From Rhizobiaceae bacterium (GTDB lineage: Bacteria; Pseudomonadota; Alphaproteobacteria; Rhizobiales; Rhizobiaceae): a stretch of 64,000 bases of DNA. Below the pieces are notes generated by a model. It worked only from the letters and a program-made list of their open reading frames with translations, was not told the DNA's origin and made no database searches. The position numbers and the translations under genes are program-made. The stretch is from contig JARGOX010000022.1 of the NCBI GenBank assembly GCA_029233925.1, positions 1-64,000 of the forward strand, given 5' to 3'. Positions 25,551 to 35,451 of the stretch are shown piece by piece (positions within the stretch are counted from its first letter, which is position 1; each line of letters starts with the position of its first letter).

Positions 25551-26618
25551 TTATGACTTGAGTTTGGTCCAGACTTTCTCACGAAGATCCTTGGACGCTG
25601 GCGAGCAGGCCTTGAATGCTCTGAGCCGCTCATCATATTCGGCTGGCGTATTGACGGCCGGATCAGCTTTCAAATCGTCCTTGAGGAACGCGCCTGAGCC
25701 ATTCACCGCATTGGAATAGCCTGTATAGTTCGACGCTTCGGCGGCAACTTCCGGTGACATCATCCAGTTCACGAAAACCTTTGCCGCTTCCATATTCGGC
25801 GCATCTTTTGGCACTGCAATCACATCGGTCCAGAAGGTTGTACCCTCTTTCGGATAGACATAGACAACATCGGCCTTCTTGGCCTTCACGCGGTGTGCGG
25901 CACCGTTCCACTGCATGTGCACGGGCACTTCACCGGCAACCATACGGTCAATGGTGCCGTCGTTGGAGTAGAGTTTCACAAAGGGCTTTTGGGCCATGAG
26001 GACATCGAGAATTTTCTGTGCTTCGGCAGGGTCTTCCGTACACTTGTCGATGCCGGTGTAATAGGCTGCAGCATTCCAGACATCGGACATTTCATTGAGC
26101 ATGGCAATTTTGCCCTTCAGCTCTTCCTGGGGCTCAAAAATCTCTTTCCAGCTCTCTTCCAGTTTACCGCCCGGCACCATCGCAGGATCATAAGTGAAAC
26201 CGGTCGTGCCCCACATGTAGGGTGCGGAATATTCTCGCTTTTCGTCACCGGCGATCGAGGTGAAGGCAGGCAGCAGATTCTTGAAATTTTCCATCTCGCT
26301 GACGTCGATCTTGGCCAGCATGCCCTTGTCGACCATGATTCCAAGGGTTGTGGTCCCCGGGAAGATGACGTCGTAGCCGCCACCGCCAGCCTGCAATTTG
26401 GCAAGCAGATCGTCTTCAGAAGCATAATTGTCAACCGTCACCTTTGTACCGGTTTCCTTCTCGAATTTTTCAATCAGCGCTGGCGAAAAATAATTCGACC
26501 AATTGTATAATCTCAGTTCTCCCTCAGCCGATGCACTGCCTGCAAAACCACCCAGAATGAGGGCGGTGGTTGCAAGCAAGTTGATCGTCTTGCGCTTGTA
26601 TTGATTCGGATTTGACAT
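25551..26618 (-). CDS. Periplasmic solute-binding protein, spermidine/putrescine type (PotD-like)
   Basis: Protein of 355 residues with a signal peptide cut after SASA (about residue 31). The mature start GELRLYNWSNYFSPALIEKFEKETGTKV is the classic PotD/PotF fold entry, and the GGYDVIFPGTTTLGIM and PYMWGTTGFTYDP segments also fit. It would capture the ligand in the periplasm for the permeases encoded upstream. The substrate is not readable: PotD-like proteins bind polyamines but also other cationic or amino compounds. It is the last importer gene of the set. Confidence 0.88.
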   Translation of the reverse strand: MSNPNQYKRKTINLLATTALILGGFAGSASAEGELRLYNWSNYFSPALIEKFEKETGTKVTVDNYASEDDLLAKLQAGGGGYDVIFPGTTTLGIMVDKGMLAKIDVSEMENFKNLLPAFTSIAGDEKREYSAPYMWGTTGFTYDPAMVPGGKLEESWKEIFEPQEELKGKIAMLNEMSDVWNAAAYYTGIDKCTEDPAEAQKILDVLMAQKPFVKLYSNDGTIDRMVAGEVPVHMQWNGAAHRVKAKKADVVYVYPKEGTTFWTDVIAVPKDAPNMEAAKVFVNWMMSPEVAAEASNYTGYSNAVNGSGAFLKDDLKADPAVNTPAEYDERLRAFKACSPASKDLREKVWTKLKS

Positions 26619-26673
26619 TGTGAACCTCCGTCTTGTTTTCAGGCATTGGAATGAATTTTCCGCCGGGCCTGAT

Positions 26674-27486
26674 TTACCGGCTCTGTTCTCGTCCCAAAAA
26701 GAGGGACAGGGATACGAGCACCAATGACAGCAACAGCATCAGTGAGGAAATGGCATTGACTTCCGGGGTTACACCCGTGCGTACCAAGCCGAATATGTAG
26801 ATTGGCAAAGTGGTGGAGCCGGCGCCACCGAGAAAGAATGTGGTGACAAAATCATCAAGGGAAATGATGAATGCGAGGATGAGCCCGGATAGAACCCCGG
26901 GCAGGATCTGCGGCAAAGTCACCCGATAGAAAGCTCTGATCGGATTGGCATAAAGATCGGCAGCCGCTTCCGCCATGCGCGGGTCCATTCCTTCCAGCCG
27001 AGCCCGGATTGGCAGATAGGCAAAGGGGAGGCAGAAAATCGTGTGCCCGATGATGACGGTGCCAAGACCAAACGTGAAACCAACACTGGCAAAAAACATC
27101 AGGGTTGCGACGGCGGGGACAATCTCCGGGACGGTGATGGGAAGGGAAATCATGGCATTGAATGCCGTTTTGCCATTGAACTTGTCGGTTGCCATCCGCG
27201 TTGCAGCCAGTGTTGCCAGAATGGTGGCACTGATCGAAGAGATGGAAGCAATGATCAGGGAATTTGTTGCTGCGCGGATAATGTCACGGTTTTCGAAAGC
27301 AAGAGCATACCATTCCAGTGAAAAGCCGGTCCACACGGTCACGGTCCGATTTTCATTGAAGGATAAAATGATCAGGATGATGATCGGCATATAGACATAG
27401 GCAAAGAAGCAGGCCGTGGCGATGAAAATACCTGGCCAGTGACGTGCATCACCCTTGTAGGGCTTTTTGAAACCAGGCAGGCTCAT
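26674..27486 (-). CDS. ABC permease, PotC-like
   Basis: Inner-membrane protein of 270 residues with six predicted TM helices and the EAA-type coupling loop EAAADLYANPIRAFYRVTLPQILPG. ATG 27486 overlaps the PotB-like stop by 4 bp (ATGA), so I prefer it to the longer frame that starts at 27588 inside that gene. It pairs with the PotB-like permease to form the transmembrane channel. Confidence 0.9.
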   Translation of the reverse strand: MSLPGFKKPYKGDARHWPGIFIATACFFAYVYMPIIILIILSFNENRTVTVWTGFSLEWYALAFENRDIIRAATNSLIIASISSISATILATLAATRMATDKFNGKTAFNAMISLPITVPEIVPAVATLMFFASVGFTFGLGTVIIGHTIFCLPFAYLPIRARLEGMDPRMAEAAADLYANPIRAFYRVTLPQILPGVLSGLILAFIISLDDFVTTFFLGGAGSTTLPIYIFGLVRTGVTPEVNAISSLMLLLSLVLVSLSLFLGREQSR

Positions 27487-28379
27487 TTGCCCACCTGTGC
27501 ATTTGTCCGGTAGTTCCGTGCGTAGCTGGTCAGTGCGATCAAGACCAACAGCAGCAGGAACATGCCGAGCGCAGCGCCAAATGGCCAATTGCGGGCGGCA
27601 CCGAATTGCAGGCCGATCAGATTGCCGATCATCAGGGTCTTGCCGCCACCAAGCAGTTCCGGCGTGACATAGGAACCCAGAGAAGGCACGAATACCAGAA
27701 TGCAGCCGGCCACCATGCCGGGAAAGGCGAGCGGCAAAATGACCCGTTTGAGGGTCTGCCAGCGGCTGGCATAAAGGTCAAAAGAGGCTTCCACCAGGCG
27801 GAAGTCAATTTTCTCCAGACTGGAATAGATCGGCAGCACCATGAAGGGCATGAATGAATAGGTCAGACCGATTGCGACGGCCAACTGGTTGTGCAGCAAA
27901 GGCAACGGTTCCGAGATGACACCGAGCCACAGCAAGGTGTTGTTGATGGTGCCGTGATCACGCAGCAGCAGGATCCAGGCATAGTTGCGCACCAGAAGAT
28001 TTGTCCAGAATGGCAGGGTCACCATGAAGATCAGGACCGCGCGCCAGCGTTGGCTGCGGGTTGCCATGAAGAGAGCAACGGGAAAACCGACAACCAGTGA
28101 AATGGTCATGGTCAGCGCGGACAGCCAGATGGATCTCAAAATGATTTTGAAATAATTCAGGTTCAGCGCAATCGTTCCGTCCAGTTCGCGTTCAAAAAAC
28201 AGCCGCGTATAGGCGTCGAAACCGATCTCTCCCCAAAGGACTCCGCCGGAATAATCACGTCCCTGTATCGAAATCCAGCCCATCAGCATGAGCGGAATGA
28301 CCATGAACAGGCACATGGCCAGTGCCGCCGGGCCAATCAGCAGAATACGGAACACAAGTGGCCGCGTGCTTGCTCTCAC
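27483..28379 (-). CDS. ABC permease, PotB-like
   Basis: Inner-membrane protein of 298 residues with six TM helices and coupling loop EASFDLYASRWQTLKRVILPLAFPG. Its start is 2 bp after the stop of the ATPase gene, and its stop overlaps the start of the PotC-like gene. It is a typical PotB-type subunit with a long periplasmic loop after TM1 (WGEIGFDAYTRLFFEREL). Confidence 0.9.
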   Translation of the reverse strand: MRASTRPLVFRILLIGPAALAMCLFMVIPLMLMGWISIQGRDYSGGVLWGEIGFDAYTRLFFERELDGTIALNLNYFKIILRSIWLSALTMTISLVVGFPVALFMATRSQRWRAVLIFMVTLPFWTNLLVRNYAWILLLRDHGTINNTLLWLGVISEPLPLLHNQLAVAIGLTYSFMPFMVLPIYSSLEKIDFRLVEASFDLYASRWQTLKRVILPLAFPGMVAGCILVFVPSLGSYVTPELLGGGKTLMIGNLIGLQFGAARNWPFGAALGMFLLLLVLIALTSYARNYRTNAQVGK

Positions 28380-28381
28380 CT

Positions 28382-29512
28382 CTATTTGTCCTCCAGCACG
28401 GAGACAGATCTGGAATCGACGGACCAGCCAATCGCATCACCGGCAACAAACGGCAGGGTTGTCATGGTGGAATTCTGGCATCTGGCCCGCATGGCGGTGC
28501 CATTTGGCAAGGTGTAGTGATAGATCGTATCCGTGCCATGATAGACGATAGTGGAAATCGTGCCCGGAAGCGTGCCTTCTGCAGGCAAGCTCAGGCTGAT
28601 ACATTCCGGTCGGATGGCCAGCGTTACACTTTGACCTTGTTGAGCCGCCTTGCCCTCCTGGACGCGAATGTGGCCGGTCTGATCAATGGTATATTCACCG
28701 GGTTCACCAGCGGAACCGGATGGGCCTGCTTGCACCAGGTTGATTTCACCGATGAAGCCGGCAACAAAACGGTGCTGCGGACGATCATAAATATCTCTTG
28801 GGGTACCCACCTGGAGAATCTGCCCCTTGTCCATGACCGCAATCCTGTCGGACATTGTCAGCGCCTCTTCCTGATCGTGGGTCACGAATATGAAGGTAAT
28901 GCCGGTTTCAAGCTGCAGGCGTTTCAGCTCCAGTTGCATGTCCTTGCGCAATTGCAGGTCAAGCGCTGAAAGCGGTTCATCCAGCAGAAGCAGTTTTGGT
29001 TTTGGCGCCAGAGCACGGGCCAGAGCGACGCGTTGTTGTTGACCACCGGAGATTTCGGTGATGCGCCGGCCGGCCATGCTTTCCATGCGAACCAGGCTCA
29101 GCATCTCGTCAACGATCGTTTTGGTTTCCGCCTTTGGTCGATTCTGCATTTCCAGACCAAAGGAAATATTCTGGGCAACAGTCATATGCGGAAACAGTGC
29201 ATAGTTCTGGAAAACCGTATTGACGGGGCGTTTGAAGGGGGGCAGGTCGATGATGTTCTCACCGTTGAGCAATATTGTGCCACTGGTGGGTTGTTCAAAC
29301 CCGGCGATCAGGCGCAGCAGGGTTGTCTTGCCGCATCCGGAAGGCCCTAGCAGGGTGAAAAATTCATTCTGTCGGATATTGATCGAAACATTGTCCAGAG
29401 CCTTGAAGGCACTGTCACCTGCACCAAACACTTTAATGAGTGAAGTTGCGGCTATCGCATCCGGCTTGCCTGTGGAACTTGCCGGTTCCGAAACCGCGTC
29501 GCCAATGATCAA
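28382..29512 (-). CDS. ABC transporter ATPase, PotA-like
   Basis: Cytoplasmic ATPase of 376 residues with Walker [11 protein letters not shown]-loop, signature SGGQQQR, Walker [13 protein letters not shown] and the H-loop THDQ. A C-terminal TOBE domain (about 285-375) is typical of PotA. It is the first gene of the importer operon. The probable operator TTATTGAAC-N4-GTTCAATAA lies about 135 bp upstream. The order A-B-C-D matches canonical polyamine importers. Confidence 0.92.
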   Translation of the reverse strand: MIIGDAVSEPASSTGKPDAIAATSLIKVFGAGDSAFKALDNVSINIRQNEFFTLLGPSGCGKTTLLRLIAGFEQPTSGTILLNGENIIDLPPFKRPVNTVFQNYALFPHMTVAQNISFGLEMQNRPKAETKTIVDEMLSLVRMESMAGRRITEISGGQQQRVALARALAPKPKLLLLDEPLSALDLQLRKDMQLELKRLQLETGITFIFVTHDQEEALTMSDRIAVMDKGQILQVGTPRDIYDRPQHRFVAGFIGEINLVQAGPSGSAGEPGEYTIDQTGHIRVQEGKAAQQGQSVTLAIRPECISLSLPAEGTLPGTISTIVYHGTDTIYHYTLPNGTAMRARCQNSTMTTLPFVAGDAIGWSVDSRSVSVLEDK

Positions 29513-29955
29513 GGATTCGTTCTCCTGAAGATGTTGATGTACAAATTTGCTACCTGTTTCAAACGCACTCCATTTGCGACGATCTTCGCCAAAAGGCTAC
29601 TGAGGAACGTGCCATTTAGCAAGTCCAACGGGCCGTTTAACAGCAAATTATTGAACATCCGTTCAATAAATCGACATTTTTTTGAGCAATAGGTCGTTAA
29701 TATAAAATGATATTAATCAATATGTTAAGGTGAAACATCGAAAATATTTGAGGCAACAAATGTAAATTATGTAAAAACTTCGGAGGGGTCGTCAAACAGG
29801 CCATTTCATGGTGGGGCCGGACACTCCTGGCGCTGATTTTTGGCATGCTTTCAGTCAGCTACACGTCAACTTGCAGCCGATCTTGAATAACAGAAATCAT
29901 GCCCATTAGAATTCAAGAATTGTAAATCGAAATGAAATATTTGGAGAGCCGGTGA
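29513..29955. other. Intergenic region upstream of the PotA-like gene
   Basis: AT-rich sequence that holds the promoter and operator for the leftward importer operon. No supported ORF. The region ends at the start of an SDR gene remnant. Confidence 0.5.
29648..29669. promoter_or_regulatory. Probable TetR/BetI-type operator upstream of the importer operon
   Basis: Inverted repeat TTATTGAAC (29648-29656) - ATCC - GTTCAATAA (29661-29669), 9-bp arms. The inner ATTGAAC-N4-GTTCAAT is the same arm and spacing as the centre of the 42-bp palindrome at 19868, so one regulator probably binds both. The best candidate is the methyltransferase-TetR fusion encoded between them. Confidence 0.75.
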
Positions 29956-30138
<183 letters not shown>

Positions 30139-30157
30139 ACATATTTTAGTAGCGCCC

Positions 30158-30195
30158 GTGATCGCATGTGATCGCATGTGATCGCATGTGATCAC
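30158..30195. repeat. Triple 10-bp direct repeat within an inverted repeat
   Basis: GTGATCGCAT occurs three times at 30158-30187 and a partial fourth, GTGATCAC, follows. The block is flanked by CCCGTGAT (30155-30162) and ATCACGGG (30191-30198), which can pair, and the TetR stop codon lies inside it. It may act as a terminator for the converging fragments or mark slippage. Confidence 0.8.
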
Positions 30196-30743
30196 GGGTT
30201 GCTAACCTGCGCCATTGCAAGCAGGTTTTGATCGATCAATTTTCGCTCATCATCGCTCACCAGGTTCGCACCGAAGAGTTTCATGCTGTGCAGCCCCTCG
30301 ATCACGAAATAAATTGTCAGGACATTCGCCAGTTCAGGCGTGTGGGCTTTCAGCCTGTCGAGCAACTTGCGCCTGAATTCGTTGAGCGGATAAAGGAAGT
30401 CGGGGTCCTCTGCCATGGCGGAAAATATCCATGCGGCCGGAGGATGGGTTTCGTCGCATGCTAACAACGACAACCTGACATAGGCGCTCATCAGGTCTTC
30501 ACCCTTGCCTTCTGCGGGATTCGTGGCGGCTTCCAGGGCGGCTTCAAAATTGCGAAGATATTCCTCCACCAGTCCCTGCATCAACTTTGCCTTGCTGGGA
30601 AAATGATAGAGCAGCCCGCCTTTTGATACGCCAGCGCGTTTGGCAACCGCCTCCAGGGACAGACTTCCCGGCCCACTGTCATGGGCCAGATCGACGGCCG
30701 CTGCGAGTATCTTGTGTTTGGAACTGGGCCTTTTTCCGGCCAT
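30192..30743 (-). CDS. TetR-family repressor of the adjacent efflux pump
   Basis: Protein of 183 residues with an N-terminal helix-turn-helix (KHKILAAAVDLAHDSGPGSLSLEAVAKRAGVSKGGLLYHFPSKAKL) and a ligand-binding helical C-terminus. It is transcribed away from the RND genes, and the shared gap carries an inverted repeat in a TTGACA promoter. By the usual logic of such pairs it represses the pump until a drug or metabolite binds; the ligand is unknown. Confidence 0.9.
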   Translation of the reverse strand: MAGKRPSSKHKILAAAVDLAHDSGPGSLSLEAVAKRAGVSKGGLLYHFPSKAKLMQGLVEEYLRNFEAALEAATNPAEGKGEDLMSAYVRLSLLACDETHPPAAWIFSAMAEDPDFLYPLNEFRRKLLDRLKAHTPELANVLTIYFVIEGLHSMKLFGANLVSDDERKLIDQNLLAMAQVSNP

Positions 30744-30827
30744 AGCTTACCTCCCGGGGTGTCTTGCTGTTTCCGAGTGGTATCGGTGGCAATGCCCTGT
30801 TGGCACCATCGTAATTCCAATTGACAA

Positions 30828-30843
30828 TACCGTCCAGACGGTA
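30828..30843. promoter_or_regulatory. TetR operator in the efflux promoter
   Basis: Inverted repeat TACCGTC-CA-GACGGTA. It begins two bases after the -35-like TTGACA (30821-30826) and overlaps a weak -10-like TACAGT (30842-30847). A bound TetR dimer would cover the promoter of the rightward RND genes and lie about 85 bp from the tetR start. Confidence 0.7.
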
Positions 30844-31029
30844 CAGTAAAGAATTGAAAATTAAATCGGCATTCCCGTGAGGGGATGGTTGTGCAATCTT
30901 AACCGTGCAACAGACCTTGGTTTCATTGAAACGATTGCCTGCTGCATGTATTTGGTGTTCACATTGCCTTTCGGAAGGCTGTTTCGCATTTTCCGGAAAC
31001 GCACTTCATACTCTTCACAGGGGCTTTTC

Positions 31030-32205
31030 GTGATCAAGCGCTTTATTATCGCCTTCGTTCTGCTTGTACTGGTTTGTGGCGGCATTGTCGGTTTCAACCT
31101 TTTTCGTGACCAGGCAATCGAGCAGTTCTTTGCCAACCGCAAGGCGCCTGCCTCGACGGTTTCCACCATGGTTGTGGAACCGGTCACATGGACACCGGGA
31201 ATTGACGCACTTGGCACGGTCGGCGCGGCGCAGGGCGTTGATCTGACGGTGGAAACATCCGGTATCGTCAAGGAAATCCTGTTTTCTGCCAATGAACGGG
31301 TCACCCAGGGCAAGGTTCTGGTGCAGCTTGATGACGCGGTGCAAAAGGCCGATCTTGCCGCGGCCGCGACACAGGCAGCGCTTGACAAGCAGACATTGGA
31401 TCGCGCGCGGGAATTGAAGACCCGCGGTGTTGGAACCGAGGTCAGTGTCGATACGGCGCAGGCTGCCGCTTCTGCCTCGACGTCCCAGGCCGTGAAGTAT
31501 CAGGCTGTGCTGGATCAAAAGCAGCTGCGCGCGCCCTTTTCGGGAACCCTGGGTATTCCGCGGATCGATACGGGCCAATATATAACACCTGGCAAGGTCA
31601 TCGCGACGCTGCAGGATCTGGAGACCATGCGGATCGATTTCACAGTTCCGGAACAAAGGTTTGATGATCTGAAGATTGGCCAGAAGGTTGTCTTCGGCCT
31701 TTCCACGGACACCATGCCGTTTTTCGGGCTGATCACCGGTATCGATCCCAAGGTTGACTCGGTCAGCCGGCTGGTGTCGGTGCGGGCGGAAATCAAAAAC
31801 CCCGATGGTCATCTCAATCCGGGTCAGTTCCTGCAGGTGCGTGTTGAGCTGCCGACGGAAGATGGGGTGCTACCGGTGCCGCAAACGGCTTTGGTCAGCA
31901 GCCTTTACGGTGATTTCATTTATGTCGTGCGCAAAGCCGAGAGCGCTACGCCTGCATCGGCTGAAACCGCGGCGCCGGATGCGGATGCCACTGAAAAGCC
32001 TGAGGCTGAAGCGCTGGTTGCGCGCCAGGTGTTTGTCACGGCAGGACGCCGCACAGATGGGATGGTGGAGATCAGCGAAGGCCTTTCGGCGGGTGATCAG
32101 GTCGTTACAGCCGGCCAGAATCGCCTGTACAATGGCGCTTCCGTGGTCATCGACAACTCGGTTGTTCCCGCTGTTGGCAATAGGTCCGAGGCGGCTGCGC
32201 AATGA
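31030..32205 (+). CDS. RND efflux periplasmic adaptor (MFP)
   Basis: Membrane fusion protein of 391 residues with a signal anchor about 4-24, lipoyl halves (GIVKEILFSANERVTQGKVLVQLDD and LRAPFSGTLGIPRIDTGQYITPG), a helical hairpin and a beta-barrel. An Ala/Glu-rich insert (about 310-330) is unusual but not disruptive. The GTG at 31030 with AGGGG upstream is preferred; the frame is open to 30877, but the segment before 31030 has no fitting sequence. It overlaps the pump gene by 4 bp. Confidence 0.88.
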   Translation: MIKRFIIAFVLLVLVCGGIVGFNLFRDQAIEQFFANRKAPASTVSTMVVEPVTWTPGIDALGTVGAAQGVDLTVETSGIVKEILFSANERVTQGKVLVQLDDAVQKADLAAAATQAALDKQTLDRARELKTRGVGTEVSVDTAQAAASASTSQAVKYQAVLDQKQLRAPFSGTLGIPRIDTGQYITPGKVIATLQDLETMRIDFTVPEQRFDDLKIGQKVVFGLSTDTMPFFGLITGIDPKVDSVSRLVSVRAEIKNPDGHLNPGQFLQVRVELPTEDGVLPVPQTALVSSLYGDFIYVVRKAESATPASAETAAPDADATEKPEAEALVARQVFVTAGRRTDGMVEISEGLSAGDQVVTAGQNRLYNGASVVIDNSVVPAVGNRSEAAAQ

Positions 32206-35200
32206 GTTTCTCAGACATATTCATTCGCCGACCCGTCCTTTCGACGGTGGTTGGCCTGCTCATCCTGCTGCTCGGTTTCCAGGGCATTTTCAATCTCTCG
32301 GTGCGTCAATATCCGGAGGTGGACGAGACTGTCATCACAATCACGACGGTCTATCCCGGCGCCAGTCCGGACCTCATTCAGGGCTTCATCACCACGCCGA
32401 TCGCAGCGGCTGTCGCCACAACCGAGAATATCGACTATGTCACGTCGCAAAGTCGGCCTTCGACCAGTGTCGTCACGGTTCAGATGAAGCTTGGCTCGAA
32501 CCCGGATGTGGCGCTCACCGAGGTGATGTCCAAGGTCCAGCAGGTGAGGGGTGAATTGCCCAGCGACGCCAAGGATCCGACCATCGTCAAGGGAACGGGA
32601 CGCCAGTTTGCGATCATGTATCTGGCGATGCAGAACCCGAACATGACGTCGGAGCAACTGACGGAATATATCAAACGGGTTATCCGTCCGCGCGTTTCAA
32701 CGATCCAGGGTGTGGCGGAGATCCAGATATTGGGTGCTGCCAATTATTCCATGCGGGTCTGGATCGATCCGATCAAACTGGCAGCGCGCGGCATCACTGC
32801 GGCCGAGACACTTGCTGCCATCAATGCGTCGAATTTTCTCTCCGCGCCGGGCAAGACTGAAAACCAATTTGTTGCCTATTCCATCACCCTGCGCTCGACC
32901 CTGCAGACGGCTGAAGCTTTTTCTCAATTGCCGTTGAAAACGGACAACGGCAATGTGATACGCCTGCGCGATGTCGCCAAGGTGGAGCTGGGCGCCGAGA
33001 GCAATGATACCATTGTCAGTTTCAATGGCGACCCCGGCACCTTCATTGGCATATTCCAGACACCGGCGGCCAATCCACTCGATACTGCAGCAGCTGTGGT
33101 TGCCGAACTGCCAGCCATACAGGCAAGCCTGCCCGATGGTATGAAAATCACGCTTGTCTATGATGCCACAGAAACGATCAGCGCTTCGATCGAAGAGGTT
33201 TTCAAGACCATAGCAGAGGCCGTTGCCATCGTCGTTGTTGTCATTTTGCTCTTCCTGGGTTCATTCCGGTCGGTGCTGATGCCGGTTGTGACCATACCGC
33301 TGTCACTGATTGGCGTGTGTTTCATGCTTTTGATGATGGGCTACTCAATCAACCTTCTGTCCTTGCTTGCTATGGTGCTGGCGATTGGACTTGTGGTGGA
33401 TGACGCCATTGTTGTGGTCGAAAATATCCACCGACATATCCAGGAGGGTATGAAGCCGATGGAGGCCTCCTTCGCCGGCATGAAGGAGATATCATCGGCT
33501 GTTGTGGCCATGACGATCACTCTGGCTGCGGTTTTTGCGCCGTTGGCCTTCACCGGCGGTCTGACAGGATCTCTGTTTCGGGAGTTTGCTCTGACGCTTG
33601 CCGGTGCTGTGGTCATCTCGGGTTTTGTCGCACTGACCATCACACCAATGATGAGTGCGCGGCTGCTCAAAGCCGGCGAACCAAGCCGGTTTGCCGCTTT
33701 CGTCGACCGCACGTTTGACCGGTTCGCCAATCTGTATGAGCGAATGGTTTCCGGATCGCTAAAGTATCGCCCGGTTACGCTGATGATTGTGATCGCGCTG
33801 GTTGGGGTGACCGCTTTCATGTTTACCAAGACGTCGGGAGAACTGGCGCCTGAGGAAGATTCCGGAGCACTGTTCTCGCTGGTCAACGCGCCGCGTTACG
33901 CAACCAGCGAATATACAGCTCTTTACACCAAGCAGATGCGCGAATTGACCGAGGATATTCCCGAACTGGAGGCTGACTTCCAGATCGTGGGTTTCGGTGG
34001 AGGCACCAATTCGGCCATCGCTCTTTGGGCATTCAAGGACTGGGGTGAGCGGGACCGTTCACAAAAGGAATTGCAGGCTGATATTCAGGGCCGCATTTCC
34101 AAGGTCGCCGGTGTTCAGGCCTTCGTCTTCGCACCTCCATCCCTTCCGGGTGCCGGTGGCGGATTGCCGATATCACTGGTCATTCAGGCGACTGGCGACC
34201 CGAGTCAGGTCTATGAGGTTGCAGAGCAGATCCGGCAACAGGCGCAGGCCTCCGGTCGGTTCATTATCGTGCAAAACTCGCTGGCCTATGATGCACCGCA
34301 GGTGACAATCACCATTGACCGGGACCGGGCAGCTGCGCTCAGCCTGCCGATCCGCGACATCGGCACCACGCTGGGGCTTATGGTCGGCGGTGGATCGATC
34401 GCTCAGTTCGACAGGGATTCCAACAGTTACGACATCATCATGCAGGTGCCGCAGCGCTATCGTAATAATCCGGAGAGGCTGGGGGAATTCTTTGTTCGCA
34501 GCATCAGCGGGGAGATGGTGCCGCTTTCTGCTGTCGTGACCATTTCGACCAATGCCTCACCTGCTGCAATCGAGCAGTTCAATCAGCTCAATTCGGCGAC
34601 GATTTCGGCCTTGCCGCTGCCCGGAGTGACAACCGGAGATGGCCTCAAGACGATTGAAGATATTGCCCGTCCCTTGTTGCCGGCTGGCTTCTTTATCGAA
34701 TATTCGGGCCAGTCGAGGCTGGAGAAAACACAAGGCAATACGATCGTGATCGCCTTTGCGCTCGCACTGGTGATCATCTATCTGGTGCTTGCAGCCCAGT
34801 TCGAAAGCTTTCGTGATCCGCTCATCATCATGATGTCGGTGCCATTGTCGATCTTTGGTGCGATCATCCCGCTTAATCTCGGGCTTGGTACGCTCAATAT
34901 CTATACACAGGTCGGGTTGATCACACTGATCGGGCTGATTACCAAACATGGCATTTTGCTGGTGGAATTCGCCAATCAATTGCGCGAAGAGCAGGGGTTG
35001 TCACGGCGCGAAGCGATCATTGCATCGGCCAAGGTGCGTTTACGTCCCATCCTGATGACCACGGCGGCCATGGCGCTGGGCGTTGTGCCGTTGATCACGG
35101 CAGAGGGCGCTGGCGCGGCAGCACGCTATTCGATGGGCCTTGTGATCTTTACCGGTATTCTGGTTGGCACCATGTTCACCCTGTTTGTGGTGCCCATGTT

Positions 35201-35282
35201 CTACACGTTCATCTCGCGCAAGCACCTGGTGTCCCACGAGGTTGATGAACAGGTCGCCGATGGTGCCGTCCGGCAGGAGTGA
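32202..35282 (+). CDS. RND-family multidrug efflux permease
   Basis: Inner-membrane pump of 1026 residues, the usual length of the AcrB/MexF family. It starts MSFSDIFIRRPVLSTVVGLLI, has the TM4 proton-relay pair in GLVVDDAIVVVENIHRH, two large periplasmic loops, and a second TM bundle near the C-terminus (GLITKHGILLVEFANQLREEQG, RLRPILMTTAAMALGVVPL). No outer-membrane channel gene is beside it, so it would use a TolC-like protein encoded elsewhere. Controlled by the divergent TetR. Confidence 0.94.
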   Translation: MSFSDIFIRRPVLSTVVGLLILLLGFQGIFNLSVRQYPEVDETVITITTVYPGASPDLIQGFITTPIAAAVATTENIDYVTSQSRPSTSVVTVQMKLGSNPDVALTEVMSKVQQVRGELPSDAKDPTIVKGTGRQFAIMYLAMQNPNMTSEQLTEYIKRVIRPRVSTIQGVAEIQILGAANYSMRVWIDPIKLAARGITAAETLAAINASNFLSAPGKTENQFVAYSITLRSTLQTAEAFSQLPLKTDNGNVIRLRDVAKVELGAESNDTIVSFNGDPGTFIGIFQTPAANPLDTAAAVVAELPAIQASLPDGMKITLVYDATETISASIEEVFKTIAEAVAIVVVVILLFLGSFRSVLMPVVTIPLSLIGVCFMLLMMGYSINLLSLLAMVLAIGLVVDDAIVVVENIHRHIQEGMKPMEASFAGMKEISSAVVAMTITLAAVFAPLAFTGGLTGSLFREFALTLAGAVVISGFVALTITPMMSARLLKAGEPSRFAAFVDRTFDRFANLYERMVSGSLKYRPVTLMIVIALVGVTAFMFTKTSGELAPEEDSGALFSLVNAPRYATSEYTALYTKQMRELTEDIPELEADFQIVGFGGGTNSAIALWAFKDWGERDRSQKELQADIQGRISKVAGVQAFVFAPPSLPGAGGGLPISLVIQATGDPSQVYEVAEQIRQQAQASGRFIIVQNSLAYDAPQVTITIDRDRAAALSLPIRDIGTTLGLMVGGGSIAQFDRDSNSYDIIMQVPQRYRNNPERLGEFFVRSISGEMVPLSAVVTISTNASPAAIEQFNQLNSATISALPLPGVTTGDGLKTIEDIARPLLPAGFFIEYSGQSRLEKTQGNTIVIAFALALVIIYLVLAAQFESFRDPLIIMMSVPLSIFGAIIPLNLGLGTLNIYTQVGLITLIGLITKHGILLVEFANQLREEQGLSRREAIIASAKVRLRPILMTTAAMALGVVPLITAEGAGAAARYSMGLVIFTGILVGTMFTLFVVPMFYTFISRKHLVSHEVDEQVADGAVRQE

Positions 35283-35451
35283 CGTAAAAGCAGGCCGGTT
35301 GGAGAATGCAGATCAGAAAAGCCGGAGGCTTTCCGGTCCTGCAAGGTGGCATGGAAATGTCACGCTGCGACCAGTGGGCACAGTGCATGGCCATATTAAA
35401 TATTCTGAGATTCATATATAAAGCAATGTGACTCAGTTTTTGGAGGCTATG

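Noticed and set aside
30158-30187. CRISPR-like array
   Set aside because: The 10-bp units are directly joined without spacers, so this is a simple tandem repeat.
30877-31029. N-terminal extension of the efflux adaptor
   Set aside because: GTG 31030 has a ribosome site and directly precedes the signal anchor; the extra 51 codons have no fitting sequence.
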